Below are positions 50,929 to 58,104 of a DNA stretch of 64,000 nucleotides, piece after piece; the stretch's first letter is position 1, and each line of letters starts with the position of its first letter. Location of the stretch: assembly GCA_016196065.1 (NCBI GenBank), contig JACPYL010000012.1, positions 248,001 through 312,000 on the forward strand, in the 5' to 3' direction. The position numbers were made by a program, and so were the translations under genes. The DNA is from Acidobacteriota bacterium (GTDB lineage Bacteria > Acidobacteriota > Terriglobia > Terriglobales > Acidobacteriaceae). Below the pieces are notes generated by a model. The model saw only the letters and a program-made list of their open reading frames with translations, was not told the origin of the DNA and did not search any database.

Positions 50929-52545
50929 ATGACTAAGAACCTTACCGGGAAATTGCTTCTCATCCTCGCCATCCTTGTGATCTTCGTGGTGGGGATTTTC
51001 GGTCTTCCGTGGGAGTGGGCGGGACACGGTGGCGTGTTGGCACTAGTGACCGACCGCATTCACCTCGGACTTGACCTCAAGGGTGGCACGCACCTCATTC
51101 TCCAGGTGCAGGTGAACGACGCGGTCAATGTGGATTCCGACAACGCGATGGCGCGCTTGAAGGAAGATATGCGCACGCGCAAGATCAACTATGTCGAGGT
51201 CACCAAGCCGGATCCCGTGAACCATCCGGACGCGGTCGTGATCAAGGGTGTCGATCCGGGGCAAAGATCGGATCTGCAATCCATCGTTGCCGACCGGCTG
51301 CCGGAGTACAACCTCAATTCCGGCGCGGAAAATTCCTACACCGTTGCCATGAAGGCGCAAAGCCTGGCGGACCTCAAGAACCGCGCCGTAACGCAGGCGA
51401 TCGAGACTATCCGCAACCGCATTGATGCGCTGGGCGTGAGCGAGCCGGTGATTCAGGAACACGGGTTGGGGCAATATCAGATTCTGGTGCAGTTGCCCGG
51501 CGTTGACGACCCGGCGCGCGTGAAGGCGATTGTGCAGTCCACCGCGATGCTCGAGATTAAGCAGTCGATGGGCGGGCCGTACGGCAGCCAGCAGCAGGCT
51601 TTGCAGGACCGCGGCGGAGTGCTTCCGGAAGGCACGGTCTTAATGCGTGGGCGCAGCATCGGGCGGACCGATGACACGGGCGAGACCTGGTATCTGATTT
51701 CGCGGGCTTCGGCAGTGACGGGCAGCGATCTCCGGACGGCTGAATCCAGTCGCGACGAGAATGGTCAGCCCGCCGTACGCTTCGTGCTCACGGGCGAGGG
51801 CGGCCGTAAGTTTTATTCCTTCACTTCCGCTCATGTGGGCGACAATCTCGCCGTAGTGCTCGACAATCAGGTGCAGGAAGTCGCAGTCATCAAAGAGGCC
51901 ATCCGCGATACGGGCGTGATCAACGGCCGGTTCACCGAGCAACAGACGCGTGATTTGTCGATGGTTCTGCGCTCGGGTGCGTTGCCGGCCAGCCTGAAGT
52001 ATCTCGAAGAGCGCACCGTCGGACCTTCTCTCGGCGCGGATTCGATTCGCTCCGGCGTACAGGCAGCGATGGTGGGCATGATTGCGGTTCTCCTCTTCAT
52101 GCTGATCTACTATCGCGGCGCGGGCATTAACGCCGATATCGCACTCATTTTCAACCTGATCATCCTGCTCGGATTCATGGGCTACTTCGGCGCGGTGCTG
52201 ACGTTGCCGGGAATTGCGGGTGTGATCCTGACGGTCGGCATGGGCGTGGACTCCAACGTTCTGATCTTCGAACGCATCCGGGAAGAGTTGCGCAATGGCA
52301 AGACTCCGCCCTCGGCCGTGGAACAAGGCTTCAGCCATGCCTGGATCACGATCGTTGACACGCACGTCACTACCATTGTGTCGGCGGCCATCCTGTTTAT
52401 TTTTGGAACCGGTCCGGTGCGTGGATTCGCGACCACACTGGTGTTTGGTCTGGCGGCGAATCTATTTACCGCGGTTTTCGTATCGCGAGTGATTTTCGAC
52501 TGGAACTTGAGCCGTCACCAGCGCGGCGAAGCATTGAGTATTTAA
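50929..52545 (+). CDS. secD: Protein translocase subunit SecD
   Basis: A 538-residue inner-membrane protein that pulls on translocating proteins using proton flow, together with SecF. Helix 1 is at 8-27, and L-G-L-D-L-K-G-G-T-H is the D1 hallmark. The large periplasmic P1 domain spans about 40-370. The RND-like C-terminal half has helices 2-6 with G-L-L/V-L-F-M-L-I-Y-Y, G-V-D-S-N-V-L-I-F-E-R-I-R-E-E (D5 motif) and G-T-G-P-V-R-G-F-A. It is of normal length and separated from secF by a 108-base repeat-bearing gap. Confidence 0.96.
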   Translation: MTKNLTGKLLLILAILVIFVVGIFGLPWEWAGHGGVLALVTDRIHLGLDLKGGTHLILQVQVNDAVNVDSDNAMARLKEDMRTRKINYVEVTKPDPVNHPDAVVIKGVDPGQRSDLQSIVADRLPEYNLNSGAENSYTVAMKAQSLADLKNRAVTQAIETIRNRIDALGVSEPVIQEHGLGQYQILVQLPGVDDPARVKAIVQSTAMLEIKQSMGGPYGSQQQALQDRGGVLPEGTVLMRGRSIGRTDDTGETWYLISRASAVTGSDLRTAESSRDENGQPAVRFVLTGEGGRKFYSFTSAHVGDNLAVVLDNQVQEVAVIKEAIRDTGVINGRFTEQQTRDLSMVLRSGALPASLKYLEERTVGPSLGADSIRSGVQAAMVGMIAVLLFMLIYYRGAGINADIALIFNLIILLGFMGYFGAVLTLPGIAGVILTVGMGVDSNVLIFERIREELRNGKTPPSAVEQGFSHAWITIVDTHVTTIVSAAILFIFGTGPVRGFATTLVFGLAANLFTAVFVSRVIFDWNLSRHQRGEALSI

Positions 52546-52550
52546 GAGCC

Positions 52551-52630
52551 GTCGTTCGCTGTTCGTCTTTCGCCAAGGGGCATCACCTGGCGCTTAGCGC
52601 GAAAGTAGCGAACGACGAAAAGCGAACGAC
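52551..52630. repeat. Inverted word-repeat (CGTTCGTCG / CGAACGACG family) copy 2
   Basis: GTCGTTCGCTGTTCGTCTTT with following CGC (52551-52573) faces GCGAAAGTAGCGAACGACGA with following AAAGCGAACGAC (52599-52630). Same vocabulary as 22298-22439. It fills the secD-secF gap, inside what should be one transcript. Confidence 0.8.
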
Positions 52631-52653
52631 GAGTTCAAAGGATCGAGTGCAGC

Positions 52654-53868
52654 GTGGAATTCTTTAAAAACACAAACATAGATTTTCTCGGGAAGAAGTG
52701 GTACTTCCTCGCTTTTTCTCTGGTATTCAGTCTGGCCGGACTATTCTCCATGGCGTTCTGGCATGGGATTCCGCTGGGCGTGGACTTCCGCGGCGGCACG
52801 CTGGTGTACGTAAAGTACTCGCATACGCCGGTTCCATCCGAAATCCATGCGGAACTGGCGCGCGCCGGTTTGAAGAATGCCCGCGTCCAGTCTTACGGGC
52901 CAGCCGCCAACAATGAGGTTCTGGTAGCGCTCGACATCCAGGAAACCAGCGAGCAGTCCCTCGACAGAGGAAAAATTCAGATCATTCAGGCGCTGCAAAG
53001 CAACGCGCCGGCGGGGAAACCGGACCTGAACAACGCCAGTTCTTTGACAATTCTGAACTACCTGTTGGAGAAGGACCCGTTGCATGCCGCGAGCGATGCC
53101 AATCAGCGCTATACCGCTGTGGCTCAGGCCATCGTGAACTACCGCGACAAGCAAAAGGGCGGCGTGCTGAATTCGATCGATGAACTGAAGGCCGCCACGG
53201 ATCCGGCGGTGGTTGCGTCCTTGCAGGAAGGTTTCTCCCTTTCGGACTTTGGAGTTCGCAACGTCGAGATCGTTGGCCCGCAAGTCGGCGGCCAGCTGCG
53301 GAACCAGGCGCTCCTCGCCACTGTCTATTCCTTAGCAGGAATGCTGGTTTACCTGGGATTCCGCTTTGAATGGATTTATGGCGTGGCGGCGGTGCTGACG
53401 GTGTTCCATGACACGCTGATTACGGTGGGAGCGTTTTCCCTTCTCAACTGGGAAATCTCCTTGACGGTGATCGCGGCTATTCTCACCCTGATCGGGTACT
53501 CCAACAATGACACCATCGTGGTGTTCGACAGGATTCGGGAAAACATCAAGTTGTTGCGGCGGGAGCCGCTGTCGGAGATCGTCAACAGGAGCATTAATCA
53601 AACTTTAAGTCGAACCATCTTGACAGCAGGCCTGACTTTCCTTACCGTGCTTGCTCTGTTCTTGTTTGGCGGCGAAGTGCTTCGCGGTTTTAGTTTCGCC
53701 CTGGTGATCGGAATTCTGATCGGCACTTATTCGTCGATCGCCATTGCCGCGCCGGTTCTGGTGGCCTATCAAGACTGGCGTACGGAGCGAGGCAAGAGGC
53801 CGGTTGCCATGCCCGCCCGGCCGGGCGCTCGGCAGGATGACAGGCCGAAGGAAAAAGTGAAGGCATAG
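52654..53868 (+). CDS. secF: Protein translocase subunit SecF
   Basis: A 404-residue partner of SecD. A GTG start is used. It has helix 1, the D1-type motif G-V-D-F-R-G-G-T-L, a periplasmic P4 domain longer than usual (about 40-210, against about 100 residues in most SecF; it contains A-L-Q-S-N-A-P-A-G-K-P and Y-R-D-K-Q-K-G-G-V-L), then five helices with I-G-Y-S-N-N-D-T-I-V-V-F-D-R-I-R-E-N and L-T-F-L-T-V-L-A-L-F-L-F-G-G-E. The basic tail is typical. Last gene of the sec cluster. Confidence 0.95.
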   Translation: MEFFKNTNIDFLGKKWYFLAFSLVFSLAGLFSMAFWHGIPLGVDFRGGTLVYVKYSHTPVPSEIHAELARAGLKNARVQSYGPAANNEVLVALDIQETSEQSLDRGKIQIIQALQSNAPAGKPDLNNASSLTILNYLLEKDPLHAASDANQRYTAVAQAIVNYRDKQKGGVLNSIDELKAATDPAVVASLQEGFSLSDFGVRNVEIVGPQVGGQLRNQALLATVYSLAGMLVYLGFRFEWIYGVAAVLTVFHDTLITVGAFSLLNWEISLTVIAAILTLIGYSNNDTIVVFDRIRENIKLLRREPLSEIVNRSINQTLSRTILTAGLTFLTVLALFLFGGEVLRGFSFALVIGILIGTYSSIAIAAPVLVAYQDWRTERGKRPVAMPARPGARQDDRPKEKVKA

Positions 53869-54001
53869 AACGGCTTATGTGGCGTACAATCATGGACTTG
53901 TCCGGAGAGACAAGCCTGGCAGACAGAGCAAGAAGATCGGGAGCAAAGGGGATGCAGGTGGTGTCTAAGATTACGTAGGGTCTGGTGCAGGGGAGAAGCC
54001 C

Positions 54002-54733
54002 ATGTTTGAAGATAGCCTTATTGAATCGGGAAACAAGCTCAAGACCAAGCGGCTCGCAACCTCGATCATTTCGTTCTTTGGTCAATTCTTGCTGCTGGGA
54101 GTCTTGATCCTGATCCCACTGATTTACACCGAAGCGTTGCCCAAAACCCAGTTGATGACATTCCTGGTCGCGCCACCCCCGCCACCCCCACCTCCTCCAC
54201 CTCCAGCCGCAGCCGTAGTGAAGGTCGTCAAGATCCAGAGCGACCTCGTCAACGGCCAGCTGCGCGCTCCGACCAAGATTCCTGAGAAAGTTCAGATGAT
54301 TAAGGAAGAGGAAGCGCCGCCAGCAATGGGCATGGGCGTGATGGGCGGAGTACCGGGTGGAGTACCGGGCGGCTCGATGGGAGGCGTCATCGGTGGCATG
54401 ATCAATTCCACTGCTGCCATCCCGAAGGTCGCGACCCCGCAGCGCGTGCGTGTATCGACGGGCGTCGCCACCGGTCTTCTGATCAAGAAAGTACAGCCCA
54501 ATTATCCGCCCCTGGCGCGGCAGGCTCGCATCCAAGGATCGGTCGTGTTGCAGGCTGAAATCAGCAAGGACGGCACCATTCAAAACCTGCAGTTGATCAG
54601 CGGACACCCGATGCTGGCTCCGGCTGCGATTGAAGCCGTGAAGCAATGGCGGTACAAGCCGTATCTGCTCAACGGTGAGCCGGTCGCGGTGGATACACAA
54701 GTGGTTGTGAACTTCACTCTGTCCGGAGGTTAG
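54002..54733 (+). CDS. tonB: TonB family energy-transducing protein
   Basis: A 243-residue protein. A cytosolic lead of 25 residues precedes one membrane helix (about 26-46, F-L-L-L-G-V-L-I-L-I-P-L-I). An eleven-proline run (59-69) and a G/M-rich linker (about 102-140, M-G-G-V-P-G-G-V-P-G-G) span the periplasm. The TonB C-terminal domain is 155-243: Y-P-P-L-A-R-Q-A-R-I-Q-G-S-V-V-L and V-K-Q-W-R-Y-K-P-Y. It transmits proton-motive energy to outer-membrane receptors. It heads a tonB-exbB-exbD-exbD cluster. Confidence 0.93.
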   Translation: MFEDSLIESGNKLKTKRLATSIISFFGQFLLLGVLILIPLIYTEALPKTQLMTFLVAPPPPPPPPPPPAAAVVKVVKIQSDLVNGQLRAPTKIPEKVQMIKEEEAPPAMGMGVMGGVPGGVPGGSMGGVIGGMINSTAAIPKVATPQRVRVSTGVATGLLIKKVQPNYPPLARQARIQGSVVLQAEISKDGTIQNLQLISGHPMLAPAAIEAVKQWRYKPYLLNGEPVAVDTQVVVNFTLSGG

Positions 54734-54988
54734 ACCCCGGCGGAGTTGTGGTGGCAGTCGGCCCTCCCCGTCCGACGCAAGTCCCATCGACGGGAAGCCA
54801 GGGTGGTTTTCTCCCACCCGGAGGGCGGTTCTGCCCACGGATTTTCATGGCAGCACGAAGGTAAGGTTTGGCTCGGGCGAGCATTCCGGCTAAGAAAGCG
54901 GAGCGCTGCGTCAGAGCAGTTGTTCCCGTGAAAAGCGGGGCAACGTGATCGGCAAGTTCAGACGAGGTCCGAGGAGGAAAGGCAACTC
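54734..54988. other. Intergenic region between tonB and exbB
   Basis: Two hundred and fifty-five bases with no credible coding frame. CCGTCCGACGCAAGTCCCATCGACGGG (54769 onward, with CCGTC/GACGG ends) could pair, and CCCACCCGGAGGGCGG follows. The region ends with the strong GAGGAGGAAAGG site of exbB. I see no promoter. Confidence 0.4.
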
Positions 54989-55747
54989 ATGTTAGTAAAT
55001 CTGGCAGCAGTCGCACTCTGCAACATGCACATATTCGCCACCATGCTCTTACAAGGTGAGAGCTCGGTTGGTTGGGACCCGATTTCGCTATGGAAGCAGA
55101 TGGGGCTTCTTGCGAAAGCCGTGGTTATCATTCTGTTCATCATGTCGGGCTGGTCGATCGGCGTCATGATCGATCGCTGGATGGCTTTTAATGCCGCCCG
55201 CAACCAGTCGCGTGCGTTCGCTCCTGCGGTGGCAGGCGCTCTGCGCGAAGGCAAGATTGACGAAGCCATCAAAGTTGCCGAGCGTAACAAGAAGAGCCAC
55301 CTGGCCAAGGTTGTCACCGCTGGCCTGATGGAATTTAAAGCTCACCAGGACAGCCCGGGCGAAATCCCTGGCGAAACCATCGAAGCTTCGAAGCGCGCTC
55401 TGGAGCGCACGGAAGCGATCGTCCACGCGGAACTGAAGCGCGGACTCGGTGGACTGGCGACAATCGGCTCGACTGCTCCCTTCGTGGGACTGTTCGGCAC
55501 GGTGGTCGGCATTCTGAACGCCTTTAACGGCATCGCGAAAGAAAAAGCCACCGGACTGGCAGCAGTCGCGGGCGGCATTTCGGAAGCGCTCGTCACCACG
55601 GCAGTTGGATTGTTCGTGGCGATTCCGGCCGTTATGATGTTCAACTACCTGACCGGTCGCGTGGAAGCGTTCGACGTGGAGATGGATAACTCCTCGAGCG
55701 AACTGGTGGACTACTTCCTGAAGCGCCGGAGCATGCGCCGGTCCTAA
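54989..55747 (+). CDS. exbB: ExbB/TolQ/MotA family proton channel protein
   Basis: A 252-residue inner-membrane protein of ExbB length and layout: helix 1 (about 43-60, V-V-I-I-L-F-I-M-S-G-W-S), a cytosolic domain, then helices 2 and 3 with T-A-P-F-V-G-L-F-G-T-V-V-G-I-L-N-A-F, the central ExbB motif, and S-E-A-L-V-T-T-A-V-G-L-F-V-A-I-P-A-V. It forms the pentamer around ExbD and uses the proton gradient to drive TonB. The cytosolic segment H-L-A-K-V-V-T-A-G-L-M-E-F is typical. GAGGAGG precedes the ATG. Confidence 0.93.
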   Translation: MLVNLAAVALCNMHIFATMLLQGESSVGWDPISLWKQMGLLAKAVVIILFIMSGWSIGVMIDRWMAFNAARNQSRAFAPAVAGALREGKIDEAIKVAERNKKSHLAKVVTAGLMEFKAHQDSPGEIPGETIEASKRALERTEAIVHAELKRGLGGLATIGSTAPFVGLFGTVVGILNAFNGIAKEKATGLAAVAGGISEALVTTAVGLFVAIPAVMMFNYLTGRVEAFDVEMDNSSSELVDYFLKRRSMRRS

Positions 55748-55781
55748 GCCGCCGAAAACGGCAGTCGCCAATCGTGAGTTG

Positions 55782-55813
55782 CCGGACGGGCGTCCCAGTG
55801 CGGGGCGCCCGCT
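55782..55813. repeat. GC-rich palindrome (family K-like)
   Basis: CCGGACGGGCGTCCCAGTGC followed by GGGGCGCCCGCTC gives two small stems (GGACGGGCGTCC; GGGCGCCC). It lies between exbB and exbD. Confidence 0.4.
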
Positions 55814-55877
55814 CCTCCACCTCAACGAGCAGAACGCGACTGGTGGATCGAAGCAGCGGGACAGGAAAGGAATTTCG

Positions 55878-56345
55878 ATGGCATTAGCAAAGCGAAACGA
55901 AGGCGCCAAAGTAAACTCCGACATCAACGTGACGCCCATGGTGGACGTGATGCTGGTGTTGCTGATCATCTTCATGGTGGTCACGCCCATGTTGCAGCAC
56001 GGGCAGCCCGTGGACATGGCGCAGGTCAACAACCCGGCGCCGATGCCGGACGCGGACAAGGAAGATGCGCTTCTGGTTGCGGTCACCCGCGAGAACAAAG
56101 TTTTCTTCGGGACCGATCCCATCAAGCCGGAAGATCTGACGCAGAAAATCAAAGACAAACTGGCCAACAAGACGGACAAGCGCGTTTTTATTAAAGCGGA
56201 CGCGCGGGCAAAGTTCGGATGGGTGGTCGAGGTCGTGGATAACGTCCGCGCCGCAGGCGTGGATCAATTGGGATTGCTGACGGATCAGAAAAAGACCCCG
56301 GGTGCTTTGACGACGCCGCCCAAGGCGACGACGGGCGGGCAGTAA
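55878..56345 (+). CDS. exbD: ExbD/TolR family protein, first copy
   Basis: A 155-residue protein with one membrane helix (about 25-42). The conserved proton-carrying Asp is in I-N-V-T-P-M-V-D-V-M-L-V (near residue 24). The periplasmic domain (50-140) ends with the usual D-x-x-x-x-x-G-x-x-x-x-G-L-L-T pattern (V-V-D-N-V-R-A-A-G-V-D-Q-L-G-L-L). The P/T/G-rich tail is not part of the fold. The ATG at 55878 has AGGAAAGGA upstream; the open frame from 55779 covers a repeat. Confidence 0.93.
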   Translation: MALAKRNEGAKVNSDINVTPMVDVMLVLLIIFMVVTPMLQHGQPVDMAQVNNPAPMPDADKEDALLVAVTRENKVFFGTDPIKPEDLTQKIKDKLANKTDKRVFIKADARAKFGWVVEVVDNVRAAGVDQLGLLTDQKKTPGALTTPPKATTGGQ

Positions 56346-56375
56346 CCGCGGGCTAGCAGTCGAGGAGATTAATTT

Positions 56376-56819
56376 ATGGCAATGGCAATGGGTTCGGGCG
56401 GAGGGCAGAGTGCGAATATCAACGTCACGCCGCTCATTGACGTGTTGTTGGTGTTGCTGATCATCTTCATGGTGATCACGCCGTTGACTCCAAAGGGTCT
56501 GGATGCACTGGTTCCGCAGCCGCCTCCACCCAATCAGAAACAACCGCCTCCCACACCGGATCGTACGATCGTGGTGCAGTTGATCGATCACGGCCCGGGG
56601 CAGGATCCGGGGCTGAAGATCAATCAGGACGAAGTGACTTGGGAAAGTTTGCAGCTGCGCCTGTCGGACATCTTCAAGGCGCGCGCGGAAAAAGTCATGT
56701 TCGTAAAAGGGGACGACAATATTCCCTTCGCGAACGTGGCGAGCGTGATCGATATCGCCCATTCAGCGGGTGTAGATAAAGTGGGCCTGATCACAGCCAA
56801 AATCGAAGCGGGCAATTAA
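56376..56819 (+). CDS. exbD: ExbD/TolR family protein, second copy
   Basis: A 147-residue protein with the same layout: I-N-V-T-P-L-I-D-V-L-L-V-L (Asp near residue 22), one helix, then a proline-rich hinge (P-Q-P-P-P-P-N-Q-K-Q-P-P-P) not found in the first copy, and the C-terminal D-I-A-H-S-A-G-V-D-K-V-G-L-I-T. Thirty bases downstream of the first copy. Two unlike ExbD proteins in one cluster are common in Acidobacteria and related groups; a heterodimer inside the ExbB ring is a reasonable inference. Confidence 0.92.
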   Translation: MAMAMGSGGGQSANINVTPLIDVLLVLLIIFMVITPLTPKGLDALVPQPPPPNQKQPPPTPDRTIVVQLIDHGPGQDPGLKINQDEVTWESLQLRLSDIFKARAEKVMFVKGDDNIPFANVASVIDIAHSAGVDKVGLITAKIEAGN

Positions 56820-56825
56820 GATACT

Positions 56826-56897
56826 AGGTCAAAGTTCAGAGGGCAGATTGCCAGGGTGACTTAACCTCCGCAATCTTACCTCTCACCTCTGACCTTT
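56826..56897. repeat. Inverted word-repeat (GGTCAGA / TCTGACC family) copy 2
   Basis: Arm 1 AGGTCAAAGTTCAGAGGGCA and onward (56826-56855) faces CCTCCGCAATCTTACCTCTC with following ACCTCTGACCTT (56864-56897). Same vocabulary as 23406 and 46737. It occupies most of the gap before the TPR gene. Confidence 0.8.
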
Positions 56898-56937
56898 CCG
56901 GGTTTCTACTCCGTGGCAAGGGAGATTCATAACGCGA

Positions 56938-57759
56938 ATGAAAAACACCGCAAAAATAAAAATGCTGGTGGTACTGGCAGCCAGTCTGCTGCTGCTTCTG
57001 GGCACCGGCTGCACCAAGTTGAAGGCGCGCGACCAGCTCAACAAGGGCGTGCAGGCCTTCAAGAACAATAAATTCGAACAGGCAATCGATCACTTTCAAC
57101 AAGCTGTGACGCTGGATCCGTCTCTCCTCAACGCGCGGCTTTATCTGGCCACTGCCTACGCGCAGGGATATGTGGGGGGCGTGGATACTCCGGAAAACAT
57201 TCGTATGGCGGAGCAGGCGATCGATCAATACAAGCAGGTGCTGCAGGCCGACCCCAAGAATATTAATAGCGTGAAGGGAATCGCCTACCTCTACCTGCAG
57301 CAAAAGAACTTTCCTCTGGCAAAAGAGTTTTACAAAAAGGCCTCCGAACTCGATCCCAACGATGCCGAGCCGTATTACTCGATCGCCGTGATTGACTGGA
57401 CGCAGACCTATCAGCCGCGCATGGAAGAGCGGCAGAAACTGGGCATGAAGTCGGAAGAGTCGCTGGCTGCAAAAGATAAGAAGCTCTGTGCGACGATCCG
57501 GGAAAAGAATACCGCCAACATTCAGGAAGGCATCGACAACCTGACCAAGGCGATCCAGTTGCGCCCGGACTACGATGACGCGATGGCCTATCTGAACCTG
57601 ATGTACCGTGAGCGTGCGGACGTGCAATGCGACGATCCTTCAGCCCGCGCCGCCGATCTGAAGACTGCGGATGAATGGGTCGACAAGACCATGGCCGTCA
57701 AGAAGGAAAAGGCCGAGAAGCAGCCCGCGGGCGGCATCGTAATGGACGAGAACAAGTAG
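56938..57759 (+). CDS. TPR-repeat lipoprotein
   Basis: A 273-residue lipoprotein: signal helix 7-24 and lipobox L-G-T-G-C25. Three or four TPR units follow: L-N-K-G-V-Q-A-F-K-N-N-K-F-E-Q-A-I-D-H-F (about 34-65), an inserted helix pair, Y-L-Y-L-Q-Q-K-N-F-P-L-A-K-E-F-Y (about 118-145) and A-M-A-Y-L-N-L-M-Y. A charged tail closes the protein. It would act as a scaffold on the periplasmic face of a membrane. Its position directly after the Ton cluster and before a terminator suggests it is part of that unit, perhaps as a partner of the TonB system. Confidence 0.8.
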   Translation: MKNTAKIKMLVVLAASLLLLLGTGCTKLKARDQLNKGVQAFKNNKFEQAIDHFQQAVTLDPSLLNARLYLATAYAQGYVGGVDTPENIRMAEQAIDQYKQVLQADPKNINSVKGIAYLYLQQKNFPLAKEFYKKASELDPNDAEPYYSIAVIDWTQTYQPRMEERQKLGMKSEESLAAKDKKLCATIREKNTANIQEGIDNLTKAIQLRPDYDDAMAYLNLMYRERADVQCDDPSARAADLKTADEWVDKTMAVKKEKAEKQPAGGIVMDENK

Positions 57760-57778
57760 GGTTTTTGTTTTCAAAAGA

Positions 57779-57810
57779 AGGCCCCTCGCGGATGCGATGG
57801 GGCCTTTTTT
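57779..57810 (+). terminator. Terminator of the tonB-TPR unit
   Basis: AGGCCCCTCGCGGATGCGAT followed by GGGGCCTTTTTT: stem AGGCCCC/GGGGCCT with a further inner CGC/GCG pairing and six T residues. It ends about 50 bases after the TPR gene stop. Confidence 0.9.
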
Positions 57811-57850
57811 AGTTTGTGGGCGCGGTGGCGGTAAGTGTTGTATTCGATTT

Positions 57851-58058
57851 CGGTCCCGAAGGGACCCGCCGATAATAGCCCGCCAGTTTACTGGCGGGGA
57901 AATGAACGCGGATGCGGGCAAGTGCCGGAGGCACGACTGGTCCGGCGATCGTGAGGCGGTGCATCAGTCGTCCCTCCGGGACTTTTGGCTCAAGATGTTC
58001 GCGATCCCGGCGTTGAAACGCCGGACTATTTTCAGTCGTCCCTTGCGGGACTTTTCAT
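57851..58058. repeat. GGTCCCGAAGGGACC / CCGGCGTTGAAACGCCGG repeat, copy 2
   Basis: A chain of hairpins with the same connecting words as 24256-24343: GGTCCCGAAGGGACC, CCCGCCAGTTTACTGGCGGG, GTGCCGGAGGCACGACTGGT, CAGTCGTCCCTCCGGGACTT, CCGGCGTTGAAACGCCGGAC and TCGTCCCTTGCGGGACTT. It fills most of the 345-base gap between the terminator and accC. The open frame into accC that crosses it is not coding. Confidence 0.8.
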
Positions 58059-58104
58059 GGGGTGCGGGTCACGCTGGGGACTACAATCGATTCGGAAACG
58101 CGCC

